64,000 bases of DNA from CAYRFF01 sp964423575 (GTDB taxonomy: Bacteria; Bacteroidota; Bacteroidia; Chitinophagales; Saprospiraceae), in the NCBI GenBank assembly GCA_964423575.1, contig CAYRFF010000011.1, positions 8,470 to 72,469 of the forward strand, given 5' to 3'. This document shows, piece by piece, positions 35,679-43,615 of this stretch (its first letter is position 1; the number at the start of each line of letters is the position of its first letter). The position numbers and the translations under genes were made by a program. Below the pieces are notes generated by a model. That model was not told where the DNA came from, did no database searches, and saw nothing but the letters and a program-made list of their open reading frames with translations.

Positions 35679-35802
35679 CGACAGGATTGGCTACGCCTTT
35701 CCTTTGGCGAACAAGGTCAACATGAAAGGCGCGCAGACACATCTGCGCTCTTTTACTTTCCTGTCAAATAGCAAACGAGTTTGCAATTGCCAGAAAAAGT
35801 AA
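35679..35802 (+). repeat. tRNA-Arg-linked repeat unit B (50-bp core plus two hairpins)
   Basis: The core 35679-35728 matches unit A at 48 of 50 positions; the stem is CGCC/GGCG where unit A has CTCC/GGAG. Hairpin 2 (35731-35748, GCGCAGA/TCTGCGC) starts three bases after the core and hairpin 3 (35771-35784, GCAAA/TTTGC, loop CGAG) follows 22 bases later, the same spacing as in unit A. The unit ends against the tRNA-Arg terminator. Confidence 0.8.
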
Positions 35803-35832
35803 AGGCGCCTGCGATATTTCGCAGGCGCCTTT
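35801..35832 (-). terminator. Terminator of tRNA-Arg
   Basis: A perfect 14-bp GC-rich stem (35801-35814 with 35819-35832) with loop TATT. On the minus strand it is followed by ACTTTTTCTG. It lies 10 bases past the tRNA 3' end. Confidence 0.85.
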
Positions 35833-35842
35833 CATGCTCTTG

Positions 35843-35916
35843 TGACTCCGACAGGATTCGAACCTGTGACCTATTGATTAGAAGTCAATTGCTCTATCCA
35901 GCTGAGCTACGGAGCC
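35843..35916 (-). tRNA. tRNA-Arg (anticodon TCT)
   Basis: Minus strand: acceptor GGCTCCG pairs with CGGAGTC (one G-T pair), discriminator A. The D-arm holds AGCTCAGCTGGATAGAGC, the anticodon stem-loop TTGACTTCTAATCAA gives TCT (Arg), and the T-arm has CAGGTTCGAATCCTG. Length 74 nt, no encoded CCA. A TATCTTTG box lies 20 bases upstream. Confidence 0.97.
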
Positions 35917-35935
35917 ATTTTTTCCTTAAGCCGTG

Positions 35936-35943
35936 CAAAGATA
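35936..35943 (-). promoter_or_regulatory. -7 box of tRNA-Arg
   Basis: Minus strand TATCTTTG ending 20 bases before the tRNA 5' end. No good TTG element at the usual spacing. Confidence 0.55.
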
Positions 35944-36061
35944 CAAGATTTTCACTTAGAAAGGTAGGAATTCTAGTTTTTAAATCCAGATCCTTAAGAG
36001 AATAATGTTTCTTCGCCGCTTCACCTCCCCGATACAGTCGGCATCATTTAGAATAAATGTA

Positions 36062-36069
36062 TATATTTG
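36062..36069 (+). promoter_or_regulatory. -7 box directly before ung
   Basis: TATATTTG ends four bases before the preferred ung ATG (36074), the same geometry as the DUF4834 promoter. No TTG element at the normal distance, so weaker. Confidence 0.4.
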
Positions 36070-36073
36070 GCTT

Positions 36074-36763
36074 ATGGATTTTAAGGAAGTACAAATTGAA
36101 GAAAGCTGGAAAAACATTCTCAAGGAAGAGTTTGGTAAACCTTATTTCGATGAGATTGTCAATTTCCTTAAAAGAGAGAAAAAGCTGGGCAAGCAAATTT
36201 ATCCTCCAGGTCCAAAAATCTTTAATGCATTTGATTCAACCCCATTCAGGAAAGTGAAAGTTGTCATCCTAGGTCAGGATCCCTATCACGGTCCCGGACA
36301 AGCAATGGGCCTTAGCTTCAGTGTACCCAAGTCTGAGAGAATTCCTCCTTCACTCAAAAATATATACAAGGAAATCAATAACGATCTCCAGCTTCCCATC
36401 CCCAACCACGGTGATCTGAGCAGCTGGGCTGAACAGGGCGTATTCCTGCTTAATGCAATTCTGACTGTGGAACACAAAAAAGCAAGTTCACATAAAAAAA
36501 TAGGTTGGGAACAGTTTACCAATGCCGTCATTCAACTTCTATCAGAAAAAACTGAAGGCTTAGTTTTTCTACTATGGGGGAATTTTGCACGATTCAAGAG
36601 CGAATTTATCGACAAACAAAAACACCTTGTTCTGGAATCAGTACATCCCAGCCCACTGGCCGGAAATGGATTCTTCAATAACAATCACTTCAGCAGGGCC
36701 AATGAGTATCTTAAAAAATCAGGTAAAGAGCCAATAAACTGGTTTATCCCTCCGTTAAATTAG
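36074..36763 (+). CDS. ung: Uracil-DNA glycosylase
   Basis: Removes uracil from DNA in base excision repair. The 229 residues from ATG 36074 contain the catalytic water-activating motif GQDPYHGPGQAMGLSFSVP (Asp69) and the minor-groove loop HPSPLAGNGFF near the C-terminus. LLWGNFARFK and FLLNAILTVE are also typical of family 1. A longer frame begins at 36005, but its N-terminal part lacks family similarity and the family start normally lies close to this ATG. Confidence 0.96.
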   Translation: MDFKEVQIEESWKNILKEEFGKPYFDEIVNFLKREKKLGKQIYPPGPKIFNAFDSTPFRKVKVVILGQDPYHGPGQAMGLSFSVPKSERIPPSLKNIYKEINNDLQLPIPNHGDLSSWAEQGVFLLNAILTVEHKKASSHKKIGWEQFTNAVIQLLSEKTEGLVFLLWGNFARFKSEFIDKQKHLVLESVHPSPLAGNGFFNNNHFSRANEYLKKSGKEPINWFIPPLN

Positions 36764-36845
36764 TGAATCCTGTTTTTTATACTTTTATATTCTTACCTTC
36801 GTTACATATTATATATATAATAACTATGTAACCATCTGTATACTA

Positions 36846-37988
36846 ATGAAACACAGCATATATCTCTTACTGATATTTTCATTTGCCTTTAAGGCAAACA
36901 GTCAAATAATTGACTATAGCTCACACATAAGTGGCCCGTCTCCGCAGGAATATACGGGTGAGCAATATATTTTCATAGACTTTTGGGCAACTTGGTGCAT
37001 ACCTTGTATTAAGTCAATGGATCATATTGAACACCTTCAATCCCTTTATTCGGACAGGATATTTTTTGCCAGCATGTCCAGTGAACCTGAACATACAGTG
37101 CGTAAATTCCTTGAATCGAGGAATTTTACGACATCAATGTTAATCGATTATGAGTCCAAAAACTTCTCCAAGTACGGTATCCGTGCAATTCCAAAGTCTG
37201 TTTTAATGGATAATCTAGGTAATACGATTTGGTTTGGGCACCCCTCAGACCTTTCTCCCCAGCAACTCAATTCCTTAACTAGAACAAGACTCAAAAAAAG
37301 TAATCTGAGATTCAATTTACAGGCTCAAGAACTACCTCAAGCTCAAAAGGTAAAATATGAAAGCCTTATCATTAAAAAGTTCTTAAATGTCGACACTGTG
37401 CATTTAACGGTTTCTCCATACAGCCTTGACAATGAGCGCATAGAAAGTCCGCAGGAAATGTATTTTCAAGGCAGCTTGAAATTTATCTTATCGGATTTAC
37501 TAGAGGTGGGAGAATTACATGTTGCCTTAAGCGAAGATATGAATAGACAAGTCCAGCTTCGTTTACCTGTCAAATTGTATCATAAACATAAGGATCGCAT
37601 CGTCGAGTCTCTATCACAACGATTCAATTTCAGACTTGAGCAGGAAACCAAATTAGTTGATGCAATGCTTATCAAGTGTGACTCTACTACAAGTTTTATG
37701 GATATGAACAGTTTTGATTTTGGTGGTGAGAATAAGCTTCTCATCTCAAGTAGCACAATTGAGGCTGATAATATGACCTGTAATGAATTTGCTGCTGTAC
37801 TCTCAGATGTGCTTGAAAAGCCGGTTATCTTTGAAAGTGCTCCTGAAGGGTTATTTGATTGGAATGTACATTATCAATACAAAAACCTGATGCTGGAACA
37901 ATTTAAATATGATTATCAAGCTGAAATACAGGAGAAGCCTATCGAAAGGCGTTTTTACAGAGCAGTTCCCGGTTTTGTAGAAAATTAA
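36846..37988 (+). CDS. TlpA-like thioredoxin-fold protein with unassigned C-terminal region
   Basis: A 380-residue exported protein. A signal peptide (IYLLLIFSFAFKANS) is followed by a thioredoxin-like domain (about 25-150) with the redox motif ATWCIPC (Cys51, Cys54) and the cis-Pro region IRAIPKSVL. The remaining 230 residues form a second region with the repeated pattern LKFILSDLLEVGELHVALSE, resembling DUF3738-type domains, though I am not sure. The first domain probably reduces or isomerises disulfides in the periplasm; the second may bind a partner. It is a single gene ending at a bidirectional terminator. Confidence 0.8.
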   Translation: MKHSIYLLLIFSFAFKANSQIIDYSSHISGPSPQEYTGEQYIFIDFWATWCIPCIKSMDHIEHLQSLYSDRIFFASMSSEPEHTVRKFLESRNFTTSMLIDYESKNFSKYGIRAIPKSVLMDNLGNTIWFGHPSDLSPQQLNSLTRTRLKKSNLRFNLQAQELPQAQKVKYESLIIKKFLNVDTVHLTVSPYSLDNERIESPQEMYFQGSLKFILSDLLEVGELHVALSEDMNRQVQLRLPVKLYHKHKDRIVESLSQRFNFRLEQETKLVDAMLIKCDSTTSFMDMNSFDFGGENKLLISSSTIEADNMTCNEFAAVLSDVLEKPVIFESAPEGLFDWNVHYQYKNLMLEQFKYDYQAEIQEKPIERRFYRAVPGFVEN

Positions 37989-38020
37989 CTAAAGACTGCA
38001 ATAAAGAAAGTAATACTATA

Positions 38021-38057
38021 AAAAAAGCCTGCTCCAGAATCTGGAACAGGCTTTTTT
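38021..38057. terminator. Bidirectional terminator
   Basis: Long dyad 38021-38038 with 38040-38057, one mismatch, flanked by A-run and T-run. It serves the TlpA-like gene (plus) and the OmpA gene (minus). Confidence 0.88.
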
Positions 38058-38077
38058 ATTATTCAGGTTTAACTTTA

Positions 38078-39190
38078 TTAGTTCTGAAGAATGATAAACT
38101 CAGTTCTTCTGTTTACCTGATGCAATTCTTCAGAGCACTCAACTCCGTTGCTGCAATGGTTTTTCAGACGTGACTCACCGTAACCTTTTGAAATGATACG
38201 GTCTCCTTTAACACCCTGAGAAACGATATAGCTCTTAACCGCATCAGCTCTTCTTTGAGATAATGCCACGTTGTAATCATCGTTTCCTCTTGAGTCTGTG
38301 TGGGAAGAAAGCTCGATAGAAATAGCAGGCTTATCTTTCATAAGAGCGATAAGTTCTCTGTCAATTTCTCTCTTAGCAGCGTTATTAAGTACTGCAGAGT
38401 TAAAATCCCAAAGAATAGATAGTTCTGTTGGAGTAAGTAATTCACAATCAACTTCCTCCCATACTGTAAGGCCACCTGCTTTTACAAGAACAGTTTTAGT
38501 AACTTCTTTGTATTCTGCAGGAACTGTTGTTTTTCTGGTTGTAGCAGGCTGATCTACTACTTGTCTTGCAATCACATCATATTCTGCCGGGATTTCAATT
38601 TCCTTGATAGCAGCAGGCTTGGATACAACTCTCTTCTGATAAGTTGCATTGGTTTCAGGAATTGCAATTTCTTTAGTAGAAGCATCGCTAGTCAAAGTTT
38701 TCTTATTCACTGTAGTATAACGTGCAGGGTATTCTTTCCAGCACAGAGTCTGACAGTCTTCTTTTCTTGGATCCGGGCAAGGATAAGCTTCGTATTCCCA
38801 ACCTGAAGTTTCCGGATAGATTTTAATTTCCTCAGAATCATCTCCCAGTACAGCAGGAACTACTTCCAGTCTTGAACTAGTAGCTTTGTTTACATAAGGT
38901 ACATCGACAACTTCATACTCAGCAGGAGTGAATTCGTATCTTTTAGCAGCTTCTTTAACTAATACTGTATCGTAAACTGTTTTGTATGTAGCCGGAACTA
39001 CTTCCAGAGTAGTATATGAAGGCTTGGTCATAATTGTTACAGTTTCAGTTCCAAATTCAGCTTTGGTAACACACTTAACGTAGCACTTACCAGGCTTTGG
39101 GTTAGTAGGTAGACCATCTGTCTGAGCAGTCATACCATAACCTGCTATAAAGAACACAAATAATAGCAAATATTGTAAGGTCTTTTTCAT
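38078..39190 (-). CDS. OmpA-family outer-membrane protein with repeat region
   Basis: A 370-residue cell-envelope protein. A signal peptide (LLLFVFFIAGYGMTAQ) is followed by about 230 residues of imperfect repeats built on a PAxY/PAEY core followed by alternating Val/Thr (VPATYKTVYDTVLVKEA, TPAEYEVVDVPY, YPARYTTVNKKTL, IPAEYDVIARQVV, VPAEYKEVTKTVLVKA), with a Cys-rich insert (CPDPRKEDCQTLCW). The C-terminal OmpA domain (about 265-368) has the peptidoglycan-binding segment LSSHTDSRGNDDYNVALSQR and ends NRRTEFIIL. It lacks an N-terminal beta-barrel, so it is likely a periplasmic or surface anchor. Monocistronic, with a leader of about 160 bases. Confidence 0.9.
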   Translation of the reverse strand: MKKTLQYLLLFVFFIAGYGMTAQTDGLPTNPKPGKCYVKCVTKAEFGTETVTIMTKPSYTTLEVVPATYKTVYDTVLVKEAAKRYEFTPAEYEVVDVPYVNKATSSRLEVVPAVLGDDSEEIKIYPETSGWEYEAYPCPDPRKEDCQTLCWKEYPARYTTVNKKTLTSDASTKEIAIPETNATYQKRVVSKPAAIKEIEIPAEYDVIARQVVDQPATTRKTTVPAEYKEVTKTVLVKAGGLTVWEEVDCELLTPTELSILWDFNSAVLNNAAKREIDRELIALMKDKPAISIELSSHTDSRGNDDYNVALSQRRADAVKSYIVSQGVKGDRIISKGYGESRLKNHCSNGVECSEELHQVNRRTEFIILQN

Positions 39191-39524
39191 AATAATAATT
39201 TAAATTGGTATAATAACTTAAGCCACCGAATTGGCTTTTATTCATTTTATTTCACACTTCAATTATCATACAGAATATTGGTTCGGGTTTTATTCTTAAT
39301 GTATGCTTAATTAAACGTATAATTGAGCTCTAACAGCTCTCGCTTACGTCTACAAAGGTATGAATAATCTTTGAAGGCATGAAATAAACAATTAATAACT
39401 TATTCGGCTTTAAAACATATTTTAGAGCTCTATAGTTTAATTTAACGAAAGATAAAGCACATAAAACCATCAAAAATATTGTCATTTAGTATATCAGAAT
39501 CATCATTACGTATAAAACCATATT
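39191..39524. other. Intergenic region between ompA-like and DUF423 genes
   Basis: It holds the ompA-like leader with a small hairpin AAGCCA/TGGCTT (about 39222-39238) and the -7 box at 39353. No gene is seen and no promoter is evident for the DUF423 gene. Confidence 0.5.
39353..39360 (-). promoter_or_regulatory. -7 box upstream of the OmpA-family gene
   Basis: Minus strand TACCTTTG, 162 bases before the ATG, implying a long leader. No good -33 element. Confidence 0.45.
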
Positions 39525-39941
39525 ATGAAAAAGACCAATCAAAACTGGATAATTGCAATAGGCTTCAGTGGTGCACTTGCGGTAACGCTCGGCGCGTTTG
39601 GAGCTCATGCACTAGCAGGTAAACTCTCAGAAGTCTCATTGGACAATTATAAAACCGCCGTTAATTATCATTTCATTCATACCATAGCTGCTTTAATTGC
39701 ATTTTACTTCTATCATCAAAGTCGTAATAAACTAGTCGGACTCGCATTTAAGCTCTTTATTTTGGGTACAATTCTGTTTTCAGGCTCACTGTATTTGCTA
39801 TCCACCCGTTCTATAATGCAGCTGGATAGCTTTGCTCCGGTATTGGGTCCAATTACGCCTCTGGGCGGCTTAACTTTTATCGCTGCCTGGATATTATTAG
39901 GTGTAGGTTCATATAAATATATAAAACATGAAAACATATAA
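39525..39941 (+). CDS. DUF423 family membrane protein
   Basis: A 138-residue inner-membrane protein with four hydrophobic helices (about 9-30, 45-67, 76-95, 105-130). The start (IAIGFSGALAVTLGAFGAHA) and NYHFIHTIAALIAFYF are the hallmarks of the DUF423/YgdD family, whose function is unknown. Its last 14 bases overlap the start of the M32 carboxypeptidase gene, implying coupled translation. Confidence 0.9.
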   Translation: MKKTNQNWIIAIGFSGALAVTLGAFGAHALAGKLSEVSLDNYKTAVNYHFIHTIAALIAFYFYHQSRNKLVGLAFKLFILGTILFSGSLYLLSTRSIMQLDSFAPVLGPITPLGGLTFIAAWILLGVGSYKYIKHENI

Positions 39942-41561
39942 TGATTACGTAGGTCATTTGCAGAAAATCGCAAGATTAAATGCAAGTTCTGCTTTATTAC
40001 AATGGGATCAGGAAGTGTATATGCCTGTAAACGGTGCAAAATTGAGGGCAGAGCAACTCGCCTTACTAGCAACGATGGTGCATGATTTAAGTACTTCCGA
40101 GAAGTATGGTAATTATTTGAAAAGGAACCTGAATAATGTAGATCTTTCAGATACAGAGAAGAAGAACATTGAACGCAGTTACGAAGACTTTGAAAAACAA
40201 CGCAGGATTCCATCTTCTCTCGTAGAAAGAATTTCTTCTGCACAGTCAAAGGCCTTTCAAGCCTGGATAGAAGCTAGACAGGCAAACGACTTTTCAGTAT
40301 ACAAGCCATTTTTGGAGAATATAATAAATCTGACCAAAGAATATGCTGCTCACCTAGGGACATCAGATGATCCATACGAAACACTTCTCGACCTATACGA
40401 TACGGGAATCAAATTGGAACAGGTCGATAAAATATTTGATTCATTAATTCCGGGGATACATAGAATTCTTAACAATTTAGATTCCGAATATTTCAGTGAA
40501 GACCTTCCAGCCGGCATTTTTAAATCGGATAAACAAATGGAGTTCGGCAGTGAAATTTGCGAAAGCTTAGGCTTCAATTTCAATGCTGGTCGCCAAGACC
40601 TATCTGAGCACCCTTTTACTATAGGTATTCACCCTACGGATGTACGTATAACTACACGGATTGATGAAAACTCTCTTGCGTATATGCTCTGGAGCACTAT
40701 CCATGAGTGTGGGCATGCACTATATGAACAAGGGCTCCCGGTCGAGCAATTTGGTTTGCCACTAGGTGAGGCTGCCTCTCTCAGTATCCATGAATCACAG
40801 AGCAGATTATATGAAAACAATCTCGGAAGAAGTCGCGTGTTTATCAATAGGTGGTTCCCCAGGATGAAAGAGGTCTTTCCGGATGCACTACAAGATTATG
40901 ATCAAGAAAGATATTTCAGGTCGGTCAATAAAATTGCAGCTAATCTCATACGCACTGAGGCTGATGAGCTTCATTACCACTTACATATATATATAAGGTN
41001 NNNNNNNNNNNNNNNNNNNNNNNNNNNNNNNNNNNNNNNNNNNNNNNNNNNNNNNNNNNNNNNNNNNNNNNNNNNNNNNNNNNNNNNNNNNNNNNNNNNC
41101 TCATACGCACTGAGGCTGATGAGCTTCATTACCACTTACATATATATATAAGGTATCAGATTGAGAAAGAGCTTATGCATGAGAAAATCAAGGTTTCTGA
41201 AGCTCGCGACAGATGGAATAGCCTGTACAAAGAGCATCTGGGCATAGAAGTGCCTGATGACAAATCCGGGATTTTACAGGACGTTCACTGGTCTCATGGA
41301 AGTATCGGCTATTTCCCTACATATACATTAGGTAGTCTATATGCTTCTCAGTTTTTGGATTCAGCTTTCGCTCAAATGCCAAACTTACAGAAAAGTTTAG
41401 AGCTAGGTTCTTATGCAGACCTTCATAGTTGGCTAAAAGAAAACATACACAAACACGGTCGGTATTATACCTCAGATGAGTTAAGTATAAAAGTTACCGG
41501 AAAATCTTTAAGTACCGATTCATTTATTTCATATTGTGAAGATAAATATTTAGCTTTGTAG
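39928..41561 (+). CDS. M32 (Taq-type) metallocarboxypeptidase, interrupted by an assembly gap
   Basis: A zinc carboxypeptidase removing C-terminal residues in the cytoplasm. The M32 signatures are EHPFTIGIHPTDVRITTR (about 227-244) and the zinc site HECGH (259-263), followed by HESQSRLYEN. The frame appears broken by 100 N at 41000-41099, but the 55 bases on either side of the N run are identical. Joining them through that overlap keeps one frame (codon 358 becomes Tyr, then QIEKEL and the Met at 41175) and gives an intact protein of about 492 residues, the normal family length. The C-terminal part (WSHGSIGYFPTYTLGSLYA) is typical. So it is not a pseudogene. Starts inside DUF423. Confidence 0.94.
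40945..40999 (+). repeat. 55-bp contig-end overlap, left copy
   Basis: Identical base for base to 41100-41154 across the N run. Best read as unmerged contig ends, not a biological repeat. Confidence 0.9.
41000..41099. other. Assembly gap of 100 N
   Basis: An arbitrary scaffold spacer. Given the flanking 55-bp identity, the true gap length is negative and no sequence is missing. Confidence 0.93.
41100..41154 (+). repeat. 55-bp contig-end overlap, right copy
   Basis: See the left copy at 40945-40999. Both end in the AT repeat ACATATATATATAAGGT, a plausible reason why the assembler stopped. Confidence 0.9.
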
Positions 41562-41590
41562 TATTGTAAATCAATTTTTAATCCAATTAA

Positions 41591-42025
41591 ATGCTTATGA
41601 AACACGTAATTTTACTAGGACTAATGTTAGTTTTCTCAGTTCAGCTTATGGCTATAAAGCCGGTAGAAGTTGCTGAAGTATCAGCTGAATACGCTGAGGC
41701 TGTTGAGAACATTCAAGTGAATAATACAACTGCAGCTTATGATGGTGGTATTATCGGTAAGTTCCTAAAGAAGAACAAAACAGTTAAAAAAATGACCAAC
41801 TGGGTTCAGAATAAAGTTCTTAAAAAAGACTTTAGCATTAATGACCCTGTTAACAAGTGGTTGTGGTATGCAATCATTCTAGCTGTATTAACAATTGTAA
41901 TATCAATTGTATTCAGCTTCATCCCAGGTCTATGGAGAATTTCATGGATAATCACTTCACTGCTTGGCCTAGCAGTAACAGTATGTTTCATCTACTGGTT
42001 ATTACTATTCCTTGAGGTGATTTAA
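41591..42025 (+). CDS. Hypothetical membrane protein
   Basis: A 144-residue protein with a signal-like first helix (VILLGLMLVFSVQLMA), a polar segment of about 65 residues containing a basic patch (GKFLKKNKTVKKMTNW), and two C-terminal helices (about 93-113 and 117-139). I recognise no family. It follows the M32 gene by 29 bases and ends before a strong terminator. TAGCTTTG at 41551-41558 could be its own -7 box, though the upstream TTG is only 14 bases away. The second ATG (41597) is an equally good start. Confidence 0.7.
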   Translation: MLMKHVILLGLMLVFSVQLMAIKPVEVAEVSAEYAEAVENIQVNNTTAAYDGGIIGKFLKKNKTVKKMTNWVQNKVLKKDFSINDPVNKWLWYAIILAVLTIVISIVFSFIPGLWRISWIITSLLGLAVTVCFIYWLLLFLEVI

Positions 42026-42051
42026 TCTATGAGATAGGATCACATTAAAAG

Positions 42052-42080
42052 AAAAAGGCGAGAAGTTCTCGCCTTTTTTT
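42052..42080. terminator. Terminator, probably bidirectional
   Basis: GGCGAGA/TCTCGCC stem (42057-42063 with 42067-42073), preceded by AAAAA and followed by TTTTTTT. It ends the plus-strand orphan gene and the minus-strand respiratory operon. Confidence 0.85.
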
Positions 42081-42096
42081 ATTTCTATATAATTCA

Positions 42097-42366
42097 TTAT
42101 TCTTCTATAAGAACATTTTCCTCGGACTTAAATCTTCCGCTTCGCCTCCACCAGATTATTCCTACAGTAAAGGCGAGTATATACGGAGCTACCAAAATAT
42201 AAAAGATACCAGCATTCAATCCTTTCCCGCTATTCCCTCCATCCGCAAGATTACTTTCTACAGCCATACTGCACATTGGACACTGTGCCGAGATGGTTAA
42301 ATAAACCCCTCCTAGCATAAGCAAACCAAGGGTCAAACCTATTCTGTTTATATTTTTTTTATTCAT
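42097..42366 (-). CDS. Small CPMC-motif membrane protein, end of oxidase cluster
   Basis: An 89-residue protein with an N-terminal signal or anchor helix (IGLTLGLLMLGGVYLTISA), immediately followed by QCPMCSMAVESN, then a second helix (IFYILVAPYILAFTVGIIWW) and a basic-acidic tail. Similar small proteins with a CPMC/CAMC motif at the start of the mature region occur near oxidase genes in Bacteroidota. A role in copper or heme handling is plausible but unproven. It lies 76 bases after the SCO-like gene and is probably last in the operon. Confidence 0.75.
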   Translation of the reverse strand: MNKKNINRIGLTLGLLMLGGVYLTISAQCPMCSMAVESNLADGGNSGKGLNAGIFYILVAPYILAFTVGIIWWRRSGRFKSEENVLIEE

Positions 42367-42442
42367 GCTTATAGTATTTTACCTATAAAGATAGTTAAAT
42401 TTATTTATTCTTAAAAGTCATTCGTCTATCAACAAGTTCAGA

Positions 42443-43045
42443 CTATTTTCCACCGCGGTAACGCCTTGTAAACATTGGTTGATTAGGCAATACTACAGAC
42501 AGATGTTCAATAATAGAATTAAGAGCGCTGGTATCACTCATATCGTAGTAGTTTAAGACTTTTGCTTTATCATTGATTAAAGCCATTGCAAAGGCGGATT
42601 TAAGGCTATCAGGGAATATATCCAACGCAAGAGGACTATCCGTTATATACAACCCTATAGCATCTCTACGAGCCAATTCCTTTACATCAAAGTAATTAGT
42701 CTCTTTCAGTGTAGCAGATTGAAACAAGATAAATAATTCTTCTCGGTCACTGAATTCTTCCAGCATTAAATACACATCATCACTCTCTTCAATTTCTGTG
42801 TCTTTGTTTGAAGAACCTTTAATGAGAAGTGCATATTTTTTAGGAAGTGCGTCATAGAACTCAATTGCAGATGAATTAAAAGAATCATAGATAATAAAAT
42901 TATCAATAGAATCCTTAGGAGCAATTTCACCGACTATCGACAGTCTGAATTTCAATCCTGAATCCAGATAGAAATATGTAATAATCGGGAATACACACAA
43001 AATAAATAAAACAGCAATAATTGTGGTTTTTTTATTTTTACGCAC
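42443..43045 (-). CDS. Single-pass membrane protein, possibly a SCO-like remnant
   Basis: About 200 residues from GTG 43045; a longer frame from a TTG at 43102 is possible. One N-terminal helix (IIAVLFILCVFPIITYFYLD) leads into an extracytoplasmic domain without any Cys-x-x-x-Cys pair. Position between cox subunit IV and the end of the cluster, and the helix followed by a short linker, resemble the SCO1/SenC gene usually found here in Bacteroidota. The absent copper-binding cysteines mean it is not a normal SCO. The relationship is my inference from position and topology, not a clear sequence match. Confidence 0.65.
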   Translation of the reverse strand: MRKNKKTTIIAVLFILCVFPIITYFYLDSGLKFRLSIVGEIAPKDSIDNFIIYDSFNSSAIEFYDALPKKYALLIKGSSNKDTEIEESDDVYLMLEEFSDREELFILFQSATLKETNYFDVKELARRDAIGLYITDSPLALDIFPDSLKSAFAMALINDKAKVLNYYDMSDTSALNSIIEHLSVVLPNQPMFTRRYRGGK

Positions 43046-43162
43046 GCGATATACCTTTAAGCAATAAAAGGTGAGTATGAATTCATACTTACCTTTTATC
43101 AAAATAATTTAAAATGAAGTATGTGATTGTATATGCATTAACTGCAATCACAATATTTTAGT

Positions 43163-43591
43163 TCAGGATTGCTCTGTTGCTACTAATCCCATATACACAT
43201 CTATCATTCCCACATCATTAGTCTGTGGCACTTGTTCAATATCATCCTCACCTCTAGTTTTCTTGTAATTCCCCCAGCTATCTGCATCCCATAGGTAAGC
43301 AATAATAAGCCATATCAGAAGAACAGCAGGCAACAATACAGTAGTAGCAAATCGCTTGGCCTCATATTTCAAGTGCATAAATTCATAAATAATGAAATAG
43401 GCCTTATAGAAAGATAGTACAATTATCAGTAAGGCAGCACCATAGAATATAAAGGTATTGTTTTCGAGTCCACTTATTAAATGTCCTCTATGCAACAGTG
43501 ACAAGAACACCTCTATCAAGGTCACAATCGCTAGAAGGAATAAACCTTTATATGCCAGTTTTACTTTTCGTTCGTATGAAAGATCACTCAT
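43163..43591 (-). CDS. Cytochrome c oxidase subunit IV (prokaryotic type)
   Basis: A 142-residue membrane protein with three helices (about 12-28, 46-70, 83-100) and a polar tail. YERKVKLAYKGLFLLAIVTL, the KAYFIIYEFMHLKYE segment and LLPAVLLIWLIIAYLWDA match the small bacterial subunit IV family that stabilises the oxidase. It lies 24 bases after a subunit III gene in the oxidase operon. Confidence 0.88.
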   Translation of the reverse strand: MSDLSYERKVKLAYKGLFLLAIVTLIEVFLSLLHRGHLISGLENNTFIFYGAALLIIVLSFYKAYFIIYEFMHLKYEAKRFATTVLLPAVLLIWLIIAYLWDADSWGNYKKTRGEDDIEQVPQTNDVGMIDVYMGLVATEQS

Positions 43592-43615
43592 AACTCTTCT
43601 ATTTCAATAAATTTA

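Noticed and set aside
39928..41561. M32 carboxypeptidase as a frameshifted pseudogene or two genes
   Set aside because: The break is the 100-N spacer; merging the identical 55-base flanks restores one frame with all family motifs.
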